Source: Eurosta solidaginis
Lineage: Eukaryota; Arthropoda; Insecta; Diptera; Tephritidae
Assembly: GCF_040869045.1 (NCBI RefSeq)
Contig: NC_090324.1
Coordinates: 55,705,346 to 55,769,345, forward strand
DNA length: 64,000 bases
Direction of reading: 5' to 3'
A model generated the notes under the pieces. The model was not told the DNA's origin and searched no databases. It saw only the letters and a list, made by a program, of their open reading frames with translations. Below, piece by piece: positions 54,429 to 64,000 of the stretch. The first letter of the stretch is position 1, and the number at the start of each line of letters is the position of its first letter. Position numbers and translations under genes: made by a program.

Positions 54429-55126
54429 CTACCTTCTTCTGTATTGGTTATTATTTTCCCGATGTATGCTTGATTGACCTGATCTTTGATTACTTGGTTG
54501 GGGCGTGGACGAGTTTGCTTGTAAGGGTGGTGCGGCTGGTGCGTGCATCGATGATTCCACTTCGGCAATGTGTTTGCTAAGCTGCGACATATCTGAACGT
54601 ATCTTCCGTACCTCATTCAGATGCTTCGTAATGGAGGAATTCTGCTGCGTAATAACTTCCATAACTCGACTCAATTTTTCAATTCGGTCCTCTATTGTCG
54701 GTACGGGACGGCCGGTTCCAGTGCCAACCGCAGCCGCATTATTCGTAGCATCATCTGTGGCGCCCCAACTGCCCCCTGTCCTGACTCTCCATTATTTTCG
54801 TTGGTCATCTCGAGAGCCTGTTCTAATTTCTTTCCAAAACTCAGTGATATCTCCATTGAATCTAACCCCACTCTATTGCTAGGAGGATTTTCCTGTTCCT
54901 GCCTTCTTAAGGTATCGTAATTTCCAAATACTCTAGCGGCACAAAGGTTAAATAAGTCGACTGATACGAAGTCTACTGGGTGTTCTATCCCCGTGTCTAT
55001 TTGAGTGAACAGAGACCCCGCTATTTGGTTCTCTAATGCTCTCCGCTGGTTTCTTGTTAAGATCCTATCACTAGAGAATAATCCTAGCCCGGGTCTTGGT
55101 GTGTCACTGTTTTTGTCACCCTCCAT
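54429..55126 (-). pseudogene. G1 gag N-terminal part, right arm
   Basis: Frame 55126-54692 from MEGDKNSD, with LFSSDRILTRNQRRALENQI (the left copy has Trp for Glu-preceding residue in this stretch), then a frame change and 54674-54429 with the possible coiled-coil and Pro/Gln-rich linker. Confidence 0.68.
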
Positions 55127-56404
55127 ACACTCTTCAAACCAAAATCAGTAATCAATGTTGTCTACAAATAAACTTGAAACACAACTTTCAAGGCAACAAT
55201 AACGATTATGAAAGAAATTAAAAATGACAACTCTTATTAAATTAATGTTTGGTATTAAACCTCAACCAGTGACAGAACCGTCAAAGATATTAATCGATTT
55301 TTCTTATAAAAATCGCTAACAAAATCATAAAAAATTAATAAAAGTATAAATTCAAATACGATGATACAACTTATTAAGAGCGTAAAAGTGAATTAAAGTT
55401 GTAATTCAAAAATATCCAAATCTCGCGGTATAAAGAGATTAATGAAGGGATCCTACCACCGTAACTTACTCAAGATTAATATTTTAATTCTAAAACTCAA
55501 ATTATAGCTTAAACCGCCAAAAGTAAGGTAAAAAAAAATTTTTCGTGTTTACGTGTATGGTAAAAGTTTACCGAGAGAAATGCAGGTATGTTATTCAGTT
55601 TTATAACCACGCAGGTATTCTTAAAATCAGGTATATCCATAAACAAAAATTAACGAAACTTCAGAATTATATGTTCAGCCTTAAGTCTTTGTTTGCCTCA
55701 CGGTTGTTTAAATACCAGGGAAGAGGCTAACGATAAAAGGGATTGATGATCGAAAATAAGTAAATTTAGGGAATAAAAATTTGAGTAAGTTTGTCAATAA
55801 ACTATAAAAAGTAATTCAAATATATACCAATAGCAAAATGAAAATGTTAAATGAAAACTTATGATAAAAAATGTAATAAGAATCCAATCACCGTAATTTT
55901 TTTTTTTTGTATAAAGAGTTTAATCTTATACCATATTTGATAACCCCTAAAATATAATAATAAAATTTCAATTCAAGGGATAGTAAGCAAAAAAAAGGTT
56001 CAATTAGATTACACAATCCAATTTTTAAAATAGCTTAACCAATAAGCAAAAAAATTTGAAATTCACCAGTATAAGTACTTGCTTAAATTTCCAATCAAAC
56101 CAGAATAGAATATAGCAGATGTAGTATGAAAATTATCCCTATAGGTCAATTCTAAATGGATGGTTCAACAGGCGCATTCAATTAAAAATAACCGCTTAGC
56201 AAATCTCAATTATAACAGATAGTAATAATTAAATTGGAATGGAAAAACAAACTGTATTTTTTTCTCAACTACCAATTTATTAAAAAAAAATTATTCAGAA
56301 ATTATATAAAAAAGTAATCAAGATATCTATTAATAAACCCAATTACACAGGTGTTTTGAAAGGCGGAAAATATTTGTAATTTTATTTTAAATATGGTTAG
56401 TGTG
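55127..56404 (-). other. G1 leader, right arm
   Basis: Reverse complement of the leader at 5813-7097, nearly identical; no gene. Confidence 0.6.
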
Positions 56405-56644
56405 TAATGTAATGTTCGTTTTTAAAAATCTGACATATACACGCATACACGGATGCATCTTTCAATACACCTATACACATGCATCACCCGAATGATGTGC
56501 AGCCACCAATAACATACTAATGCATGGTAATCAACAGCGCATCGATCAGAATCATGCTGTTAACATTTAGTTGCAATGTTAGATGCATTGTGGTGTATGC
56601 CTACTTGCAACTAACGCTATTATAATATAAGGGCTGCCGTTACA
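56405..56644 (-). repeat. 5' LTR remnant of G1, right arm
   Basis: Reverse complement starts TGTAACGGCAGCC at 56644 and ends at the same deletion junction as 5812 in the left arm, with a few extra bases. It abuts the 5' end of LOA-R exactly as in the left arm. Confidence 0.85.
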
Positions 56645-56877
56645 AAACTACCACTCCGATTTTATTCAAATTTTCAGGAGAACTTAGTAGGAAGCCGGAG
56701 AGTGTTTTCCGGGAAATGGACAAGGCACCGATTTTTCGATAAATTCGCCTGTATTCGGACGGAGCCTTCCCGATACCGGGTCACCTCGGGAAGTATTAAT
56801 GGCCTTACTGCAGTAAGGTGCGCTGCTGTGGCGGACGGATCTTTCCCTGTATATAATACTGGACCGCTGAGCCCGCT

Positions 56878-57526
56878 TTGTCGGGCAGGTGGTCGTACGA
56901 CTCATTACCTGACTGTAATAAGGACGATGTAAAGAGGAGGACTGAGTCGCAATCCAAGGACGACAAATTCGAACTAATCGATGCGTCGAACTCGGGGAGC
57001 GAGAGTAGTACTGATTCAAGGAACTCCGTGTTGGAGAAGTACAGAAATGAAAACGGAGTAGAAGAGTGGAGAAGGATACGGAGCAGAGGAAGCAAAAGGG
57101 CTCTCTCGCAGTACCGTTCAGCACTAAGAATTGTACAACGCTTGGAAGCAGTGGTCGACCCAACAGAAGTGGAGATCGGGCGCTTGGAATGGGCTAATGA
57201 AGCGGTAGAAGTAGGTCGAAGGCAGTTCAAAAGGTTTGCTGCGAGAAACCATCGGATCTGCAACCGGTACGAGGAGGAAGAAGCGTCGAATGACTGCGAA
57301 TGGCTGGCGAAAGCCTGCTTTCAAGAGGCAGAAAGGACCCAGCCCTAGAGCCGCGAGGCAGGGAAGTCGTGTAGACAAGACAAGTAGGCCCAAAGCTGTA
57401 AGACAGATGGGCTCCAATAGCGAGGTAGCAACTAACTCGAAAGCTGCGAGTCAGAGGGAAGTTCCAATTAAGGAAGTAGGAGATAAGCCAAAGGGAGACA
57501 ACACTAAGACTCCTGCTTTTCCCTAG
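56878..57526 (+). pseudogene. LOA-R ORF1, N-terminal half
   Basis: Frame 56878-57348 (LPDCNKDDVKRRTESQSKDD, SNSGSESSTDS, RALSQYRSALRIVQRL) and then frame 57236-57526 with the basic region. About 10 bases near 56905 present in the left arm are missing here, so the Met used in LOA-L (MNDSL) is lost. The frame change and the final TAG at 57524-57526 are shared with LOA-L. Confidence 0.6.
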
Positions 57527-57529
57527 AAG

Positions 57530-58114
57530 ATGAGTGATGTGGCAAAGCAGTCACTGACTGTGGCGCTGGTTGATCGTAGCAGTCCTTTCGGACAAATGAC
57601 TACTGAAAGGTGGAGATCTGTAGAAAGGGAGCTTATTAGCTTAATGCTTAAGATGATGCGGGAACAACCAAGTAAGCCCCTTCCAACCTTTGATTCGGGG
57701 GGATGGTATAATGGTGTGAAGATGATAGCGTGCGACAACATCGCGAGCTTGCGGTGGCTGGAAGAAGTGGTTCCAAACCTCCAAAGGCAAGGCACGAACG
57801 CGCGGTTTTAGGTGGTGGATAAAGCGCAAATCCTCACGGTACCAAAAGTTAAGGTATGGATACCATGCGTGATGAAGTCGGAGGATACACTGCGACTTCT
57901 GCAGAATCAGAATCCGAACATACCGACACAAGATTGGAAGATACTTACAGTATCTCGACCTACCGAGGATGGTCAGTTCTACATCTTCCAAACAAACAAA
58001 CAGGCGGAGGATATTTTGTACACGCAGCTTGGTAAAATTTGTCCTTTGGCGCTGGCAAAATTTACATGCAACTCAGGAAAAGAAGTCCCGAGGATAAAAC
58101 CCCTAACACGCTAG
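57530..58114 (+). pseudogene. LOA-R ORF1, C-terminal half, DUF4780-like
   Basis: Begins at a Met three bases after the shared TAG and in the same frame as the preceding half. It reads through the position where LOA-L is frameshifted, to a TAG at 57809-57811 (shared with LOA-L, GAG in LOA-C), then continues in the same frame to 58114 with PTQDWKILTVSRPTEDGQFY. Apart from the two TAGs this half is uninterrupted. Confidence 0.65.
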
Positions 58115-58163
58115 AGGTGGGTGAAGTCGAAAAGGACCTCAAAAGCCTAAGGGAAAAAGACAG

Positions 58164-59108
58164 GTGGAGGTCCCCGACGTCACCACGAACGTGCTAGAAG
58201 AGGACCAACCGCTAAATGGTGCTGTTACTCGCACAGAGGAACACCCTGCACAACAGTCACGGGAGGCTGAAGGGGGCCTCGAATACTCTAAACCAAAAGG
58301 GCAAGGGGAGGACAACGAAGTCAAGAGGAAGGTGCTGGAGGGGACAAACAGCCCAATGGTACTGCGAGTCCTACAGATAAACCTCCATCACAGTAAAGTG
58401 GCGTCGAGCGAACTCCTCCTAACCCTTGAGGAGGGTTCGTTTGACGTGGCGCTGATCCAGGAGCCGTGGCTCTCATCGGGAGGAAAGGTTTCTGGACTAA
58501 GCGCGCGCGGGTTTGTCGTTTACTACGCACAAACGGCGGGACGGGTGCGAGCTGTAGAAATGGTAAGGAAACAGCTGCATTCATATATGCTGCCTAATTA
58601 CACCACTGAGGATCTCGTAGCGGTGGCCGTTGAGCAAAAAAATAAGCAGGCATTTATCCTGGTGTCCTGCTACATGGCCCATGCTGCGGAGGTCCCACCG
58701 ATGGAGGGCAAAAGGCTAGTACAGGAGGAACGGCTCAAAGGGCGGTTGGTCATAGGCGCAGATGCAAATGCGCACCACAATGCGTGGGGAAGAGCAGATA
58801 CGAACGAGAGAGGCGAATATCTGTTTTGTTACATCCTGCAAGGTATGATTGGATGGTTCTTGATAGACCATCCTTCTCCGACCATGCGTATATCAGCTTC
58901 AACATCCCCCTAAAGAGGGTAGAGAAGGGAGGAACCTTTAGAAACCCTAGGTCAACGAACTGGACTAAATTCCAGAAACATGTAGAAACAAAACTGGAAC
59001 AACCCAAAGAGGTTGCTAATGTAGAGGAACTGGAGGAGTCGAATGAATTCCTAACAAGGACGATTATGACTGCGTATAACAAAGCTTGCCCTCTAAGAAG
59101 ATTCAGAG
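58164..59108 (+). pseudogene. LOA-R endonuclease, with internal deletion
   Basis: Frame 58164-58913 with LRVLQINLHHS, IQEPWLSSGG and IGADANAHHNAWG, then a deletion of about 105 bases at 58840/58841 that shifts the frame before the SDH motif, which is read in 58784-59113 (SFSDHAYISFNIPLKRVEK). It keeps about 50 bases near 58950 that LOA-L lacks. It ends at the insert. Confidence 0.82.
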
Positions 59109-59525
59109 TATGAGGTGGGTTTTGTCTAAGGCTGGGGTAACACTCAGTCAATCCAGAGTGGAGTAAAGGTGTCACAAACCCCTACTGAATAAATACACGA
59201 TATTTATGTGTTACGAACGCACGCACACACGGCTGGGGATATTAGGCGGACAGCAGCTTTCCCTGCAAAGATGGAGGCGGTGGCTAATAGGCGTAGTAGT
59301 AGCGGAGGGGTCGGTACGGTGGTTAAGCGGCGGTGCAGTAGCGGGCGGGATGGTACGGTTGTCCGGGAGCAGCGGCGGGATCAGCGCGGCGGCCGGACGG
59401 CGGACAGTATTAGCGGACGGATTGGTACAGTAGTATGAGCGCAGTGGCCGGACGGCGGACAGTATTAGCGGACGGATGGGTGTAGCGGTATAGACGAAGT
59501 GACGGCACCAGCTTAGCGGCGGTAG

Positions 59526-59850
59526 GATGGCGAGCGGCCAACGGTCGTTGTAGCAGCGACGTGACGGGTGCAGCGGCTTAACGGCGGTAGGATGGCGCGC
59601 GGCCAACGGTCGTCGTAGCAGCGGCGTGACGGATGCAGCGGCTCAACGGCGGTAGGATGGCGGACGGCCAACGGTCGTCGTAGCAGCGGCGGGACGGATA
59701 CAGCGGCTCAACGGCAGTAGGGTGGCGAACAGCCAACGGTCGTCGTAGCAGCGGCGTGACGGATGCAGCGGCTTAACGGCGGTAGGATGGCGAACGGCCA
59801 ACGGTCGTCGTAGCAGCGGCGGGACGGAGACAGCGGCTTAACGGCGGTAG
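59526..59850. repeat. 65-bp minisatellite, five complete units
   Basis: Units of 65 bases beginning G(A/G)TGGCG at 59526, 59591, 59656, 59721 and 59786, each with GGCCAACGGTCGTCGTAGCA or a variant and CAGCGGCT(T/C)AACGGC. A partial sixth unit starts at 59851. Two copies of a related shorter repeat (GGCCGGACGGCGGACAGTAT) precede it at about 59390-59490. Confidence 0.92.
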
Positions 59851-60307
59851 GATGGCGAACTGCCAGAGGGGCGACGGTGCGACGGCAGCGGCGGTGGGCT
59901 ACGGAGCGCGTACCAGGGCAGAGAGAGAGAGAGAGAGAGAAAATAGGCCGGCGACGGGGTTTACCTGGACAGCGGCGGCGTGTTCCGGGCGGGGTCGGAT
60001 AGGCGTACCAACGGGCTGGTATTGGTCGGTCGGCTGCAACGAGATCTCTAGTCGCTCTTCTTCGGCAGCTGTGGTAGTCGCGGGGTCAGTCACCTGCGGA
60101 AGAGACTGCGAGGACTCGTTAGTGCTGGTCTCACCGCTGGACACCCCCGCCTCCCTACTTGCACACTAGTAGAAGGTGCGTAAGTGGGGCGGGGTTGTAC
60201 CAGCCGATACACCGTGGGTCGACCCGTGGGCGGAGGGGAAGTGCACCTTAACGGCACAGCGGTAGCCCCTGTGCGCACGCATCGGCTCACGGCCGAAACC
60301 AGTGCTG

Positions 60308-60625
60308 AGGGGAAGGGGTGGAATGTCATGAAGGCGTCGGGCCGCTCAACACCTAGGAGGGCGCGGGGGGCAAAGTAGCACAAGGCATCCTCCCCGTCGT
60401 CCTTACCTAAGTGAAGGGTGACCCGCGCCATGACAGCGCCCCCTCCACTCAGCCAGCCTAAGCTAGAACTGAGGGGGAGGGGTTAAATGGCCATGAAGGC
60501 GTCGGGCCACTCAACACCTAGGAGGGCGCGGGGGGGCAAAGTAGCACAAGGCATCCTCCCCGTCGTCCTTACCTAAGTGAAGGGTGACCCGCGCCATGAC
60601 GGCGCCCCTTCCACTCAGCTAGCTA
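60308..60625. repeat. Direct duplication of about 150 bp in the GC-rich insert
   Basis: Copy 1 about 60308-60458, copy 2 about 60471-60625, sharing CAACACCTAGGAGGGCGCGG and the following 100 bases. Copies are about 95% alike by eye. Confidence 0.88.
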
Positions 60626-60921
60626 GCAGGAGGGAAAAATATGTCTTTAAAAAGACATCCACTCCCGCTGGCTCACCTGCGAGGACTGAATTGCGAAAAT
60701 GCAAATGCAGTGTTTATATGGGTGGTGACGCAAACTGGTTGAGAATTCAACGCACCATTATTGTGATTTTCATTGGTTCGCAATTTAGTTGGTTGTTGAA
60801 TATGCTATAACAGAAGTGGTTGTTGGCTATGCTATAGCAAAATAAGTACAGGGGGGTTCAGGTTTAGGTGAATAAGGAAATACAGGGGGAGTTACGTTAT
60901 TGTAACGTTACGTTACAAGAG

Positions 60922-62518
60922 GAAAAGCAAAGCCGCCATGGTGGAGCAATGAGCTGAGACTTCTAAGAAGACAGGTAAAAGAAATGTTTAAGCTCGCAAA
61001 GACCGCGGAAAGCGAAGCGTGTCGGGACGAGGACAGGGATCTACTGAGGATCTACAAGCGTGAAATTACGAGGGCGAAGAGAAACTCATGGAAAAGTTTC
61101 TTTACGGACATAGAGTGCTCCAGCGAAACAGCACGGCTGAAAAAAGTCCTAGCAAAGGGAAACATAGTCCAGGGACTAATAAAGAAAGAGAACGGAGAAT
61201 GGTAATCCCTTGAGGTGCTTCTCGATACACATTTCCCATCAGGAGACGGTTTAGAGGAGCCAGCAGACATCACTTACACTTTGATCACGGAGCTAGTAGT
61301 GCCGGGCTTGGTGACCGATACCAAGATCGAGTGGGCACTGAAGACGTTTTCTAAGTTTAAATCGCGGGGCCCAGATGGTATATTCCCGGCCATGCTACAA
61401 GTCTCAAGTAAGGTGGCCGTGGAATGGCTTAAAATAATATTCGATGGGTGCATACGACTGAATCATGTGCCGCACTCTTGGAGAACTGCTCGTGTAGCTT
61501 TTCTACCAAAGGCGGGAAGATCGGTCACGTGTATCCCAAACACTATAGACCCATTAGCTTAACATCATTTCTGCTCAAAAATTTTGAGAGGCTGATATAT
61601 GTGTACATAAAGTCCAACGTGGATGAAAAGCTGCTCTCCACAACACAGCATGCGTACACCAAAGGCAAGTCGGTAGACACCGCATTGCATAGGGTGGTAA
61701 TAAGCATAGAGAAATCCCTGGAATATACGGAGTATGCTCAAGGAGTCTTCTTGGACATTGCCGGGGCTTTCAATAATGTTGCAAAATGGGCGTTTATGGA
61801 TGGTCTTAATTACATTAAAGTACATCCTGCCTTAATCAGATGGATCGGCTACATGTTAAATTTCAGAAAGATTACTTCACAATGGGGATTGTACCAGGAC
61901 ACGAAATCAGTGGACAGGGGCACGCCGCAGGGAGGGGTGCTATCACCTCTGCTGTGGACACTGGTCATCAACCAACTGCTCAGACAATTCGATGAGGGAC
62001 CCGTAAAACTTACGGCTTACGCAGATGACGTTGCAATTGTCATAATTGGAAAGTGCCTTCCAACGATTAGTTCTTTGATGGATCGGGCGCTTCGGGATAT
62101 TCATATTTGGGCATCTAATGTCGGGTTGAAAGTCAATGTGGAGAAGATGGATATGGTATTGTTTACAAAGAGGTACAAGATCCCAAATTGTACCAGGCCT
62201 AAGTTAGGATGGGTGACCTTACAAGAGAAACCTTGCACAAAATATCTAGGAATCATCCTAGACAGTAAGTTGTCATGGAAGCTCAACGTGGAGGAGAGGG
62301 TCAAGCAGGCCTCAACGGCACTCTATGCATGTAAAAGAATGCTGGGGTGTACGTCGGGCCTATCGCCCTCTCTTTCTGATTGGGGTTTTACAGCGATTGT
62401 AAGCCCTATTCTATACTATGGAATTCCTGTTTGGTGGAAAGCCACACAAAAAACAACATACGTCAAAAAATTGGAGGGGTATGCAGACTATCGATGCTTA
62501 GCATTACGTGAGCCCTGA
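60922..62518 (+). pseudogene. LOA-R reverse transcriptase
   Basis: Linker frame 60984-61205 ends at the shared stop after NGEW. Frame 61215-61562 contains the KSRGPDGIFPAMLQ region (KSPGPDG in other copies), and frame 61448-62518 (356 codons) holds YRPISLTSFLLKNFERLI, FLDIAGAFNNV, TPQGGVLSPLLW and YADD at 62018-62029, then the thumb. The frame change lies near 61515, where this copy has GGG and LOA-L GGGG. The catalytic core is intact here, unlike in LOA-L. Confidence 0.87.
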
Positions 62519-62690
62519 AAACAACCCCGACGGCTGCACTGTATGCCATTCTGCACATCCCACCTGTAGAACTGGTAGCAAAGAACAAAGCGTTAACGAC
62601 CGCAACCAGGCTCGGGGCTTCGGGGCAGCTTGAGCGCCGACCATATGGTCATAGTAGGATCACTCATCAACCACAAGACGAACAGACTAC

Positions 62691-63467
62691 ATGATTCCCT
62701 ACCTGCGATTCGAGGGAGATCTTAAGGCCACAATAGAGGTGGACGGTTGGCGCAAGGGTGCGCAAATGGCGGACGAGGCGATACATGTGTACAACGATGG
62801 TTCCAAAGTAGTGGAAGGAGTAGGGTCTGCGGTATATTGCACTGATCCGGAAATAAGCAGATCCTACAGGCAGCTGGATTACTGTAGCGTTTTCCAAGCG
62901 AAAATATTAGCCGTAACCAAAGCAGTAGAAATCCTGGAAAAGAATAGCTTAAGCTGCAACCGTGTTAACTTTTATATTGACAGTCAAGAAGCAATTAAGG
63001 CAATAATCTCGCACAGCATCTAAATGCGTCTTAGAGTGTAAGCAGTCTCTGGAGAGAATCGGGAAAGGGAGAAGCATACATCTATATTGGGTCCCAGGGT
63101 ATATGGGAATAGATGGGAATGAAAAAGCGGACGAACTAACTAAAAAGGGCGCATCCTTGAAGCTTGCTCCGTAGATGTCCCAATTAGATTGGGCGAGATT
63201 AAGCGAATGCGAGACCAAGCGGGAAAGGCGTGGGTTCAAGCGAAGATTATGTGTAGGACTTACAACCATAGACTAACACAGTTGCTTCTATCATTAAAAA
63301 GAGAGGACTGTAGACTCATGACGGATATTCTGACTGGACACTGCCTTCTGGCGTCACATGCCTTTAAATTAGGCTTGGTCAGTGATAGCAGAGGTAGGAA
63401 GTGCGGGTTGGAGGAGGAAACGATCGAGCACGTTCTGTGCTCATGCCCTGCACTTGCCAGGCTATGA
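62691..63467 (+). pseudogene. LOA-R RNase H and C-terminal Cys/His region
   Basis: RNase H frame 62691-63023 (HVYNDGSKVVEGVG, QAKILAVTKAVE, FYIDSQEAIKAI), a stop, then frame 63189-63467 with LTGHCLLASHAFKLGL and a Cys-x-Cys-His-Cys pattern (RKCGLEEETIEHVLCSCPAL). The latter is typical of R1/LOA ORF2 C-termini. The segment between (near 63060-63180) still encodes DGNEKADEL-type RNase H end sequence in a broken frame. Confidence 0.8.
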
Positions 63468-63700
63468 CTCCAGCTGTTAGGAGCGATACAGCTGTCAGAT
63501 CAAGAAGCAGCAAGTGGCTTAAGTCCTAGGAAACTTCTAGTATTAGCCAAGAAGACGGAGTTATTTTATAACATAGGTCCTGGTTTTTGATAGGGTTCAT
63601 CAGTTTGGTCGTTAAAACAAACTTCTGGTAACACTACGGACTCAATCAGTCTACGTGAGGTCCTCATGGACCGGCCAGTTCAACCTATATACCTACCTAT
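63468..63700 (+). other. LOA-R 3' region
   Basis: Non-coding 3' part of the element. It ends in TATATACCTACCTAT before the AT-rich repeat; no poly(A) tail is seen. Confidence 0.55.
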
Positions 63701-64000
63701 ATTTTGCGTCAATAAACCAATCAAATTACCATGTTTCATCCCTTTTTCATATTTGGTATAGAATTATGGCATTTTTTCATTTTTCGTAATTTTCGATATC
63801 GAAAAAGTGGGCGTGGTCATAGTCGGATTTAGGCCATTTTTTATACCAAGATAAGGTGAGTTCAGATAAGTAAGTGAACTAAGATTAGTAAAGATATATC
63901 GATTTTTGCTCAACTTATCGTGTTAACGGCCGAGCGGAAGGACAGACGGTCGACTATGTATAAAAACTGGGCGTGGTTTCAACCGATTTCGCCCATTTTC
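63701..64000. repeat. AT-rich dispersed repeat flanking LOA-R
   Basis: 63701-63921 mirrors 221-1. The last 79 bases have no partner inside the window; the phrase GGGCGTGGTTTCAACCGAT looks like a continuation of the same repeat family. No gene. Confidence 0.5.

Larger units (their letters stand above)
49839..56644 (-). mobile_element. Ty3/Gypsy copy G1, right arm
   Basis: Mirror of left G1 (internal region and 5' LTR remnant), without the 2.17-kb duplication. It has the single, presumably original, gag-protease-RT order. The integrase is fully open, while RT and protease are split at the same stops as the left copy. Confidence 0.87.
59109..60917. mobile_element. 1.8-kb GC-rich insert of unknown class in LOA-R
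   Basis: Sequence absent from the other two LOA copies (empty site at 3002-3005 and near 38270). It is flanked by AGAG (59105-59108 and 60918-60921), a 4-bp duplication. It ends in a perfect inverted pair TGTAACGTTACGTTACA. It is much richer in GC than everything else here, contains a 65-bp minisatellite, a (GA)n run near 59921-59941 and a 150-bp direct duplication. Frames seen in it on both strands are by-products of the repeats. A solo LTR or non-autonomous element is possible. Confidence 0.75.
56645..63700 (+). mobile_element. LOA-like non-LTR retrotransposon, right copy (LOA-R)
   Basis: Mirror of LOA-L, reading rightward: ORF1 (about 56880-58114), endonuclease (58164-59100), RT (60922-62518), RNase H (62691-63023), C-terminal Cys/His region (63189-63467) and 3' region to 63700. 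It is interrupted by the 1.8-kb insert at 59109-60917. It differs from LOA-L by about 105 deleted bases in the endonuclease and by complementary one-base frameshifts in RT. Confidence 0.85.
40580..63921 (-). repeat. Right arm of giant imperfect palindrome
   Basis: This is the reverse-complement counterpart of 1-33655, with the same order of elements mirrored. It lacks the G3, hAT and 2.17-kb duplication events of the left arm and so preserves their pre-insertion sites. It alone carries a 1.8-kb GC-rich insert at 59109-60917. The complete LTRs of the two arms are the same length (2,953 bp). Bases 63922-64000 cannot be compared because their partner lies before the window start. Confidence 0.93.

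Noticed and set aside
59211..59606. Open frames of about 75-130 codons on both strands of the GC-rich insert.
   Set aside because: They come from GC-rich repeats with few stop codons, run on both strands and show no domain.
1..63921. Palindrome as a pure sequencing artefact (missed adapter, read folded back).
   Set aside because: Such artefacts give identical arms; here arms differ by clean insertions with target duplications and many substitutions. Haplotype mis-joining is not excluded.

Overview
The window is a transposon-built stretch of an insect genome, probably a higher fly (Cyclorrhapha, perhaps a tephritid). It is AT-rich and holds LOA/I-type non-LTR elements, Ty3/Gypsy elements and a hAT element, plus a captured exon of the proteasome alpha6 gene (Prosalpha1 of flies). 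No host gene other than that fragment was found. The species guess rests on recognition only; no search was run.

The dominant structure is a giant imperfect palindrome. Base 1 pairs with base 63921, and the match continues inward to about 33655 on the left and 40580 on the right, so the left arm probably continues beyond the window start. Reading inward, each arm holds: a dispersed AT-rich repeat; a LOA-like non-LTR element (ORF1 with a DUF4780-like part, then endonuclease, RT, RNase H and a C-terminal Cys/His motif); a Gypsy copy G1 whose 5' LTR is cut to about 235 bp; a complete 2,953-bp LTR; a second Gypsy copy G2 in tandem, sharing that LTR; and a truncated outer LTR of G2. Left: LOA-L 222-5578 (-), G1 5579-17510 (+), G2 17511-33655 (+), LTR fragment 33656-36077. 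Right, mirrored: LTR fragment 39698-40580, G2 40581-46885 (-), LTR 46886-49838, G1 49839-56644 (-), LOA-R 56645-63700 (+). The centre (36078-39697) holds a two-unit tandem repeat, a third, more diverged LOA copy (36475-39556, -) and a short unassigned linker.

Several events hit only one arm, and the other arm preserves the empty site. Left only: a nearly intact Gypsy element G3 (20332-25740) with two 256-bp LTRs differing at two bases, a CATA target duplication and a SAP domain at the Gag N-terminus; a hAT element (28160-32810) that interrupts the G2 integrase and carries an exon of proteasome alpha6, a 438-441-bp tandem array with tRNA-like pol III boxes, and a decayed intron-containing transposase gene; and a 2.17-kb tandem duplication inside G1. 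Right only: a 1.8-kb GC-rich insert (59109-60917) with a 65-bp minisatellite, flanked by AGAG. Many mutations are shared by both arms (the cut LTR, the G2 gag deletion, in-frame TAGs in LOA ORF1), so the nested array was assembled and partly decayed before it was inverted and duplicated.

Nearly all coding sequence is broken. Only G3 is close to intact, and it carries two reading-frame breaks. The region behaves as a TE graveyard or trap; its long inverted arms could give long double-stranded RNA, which is inference only.
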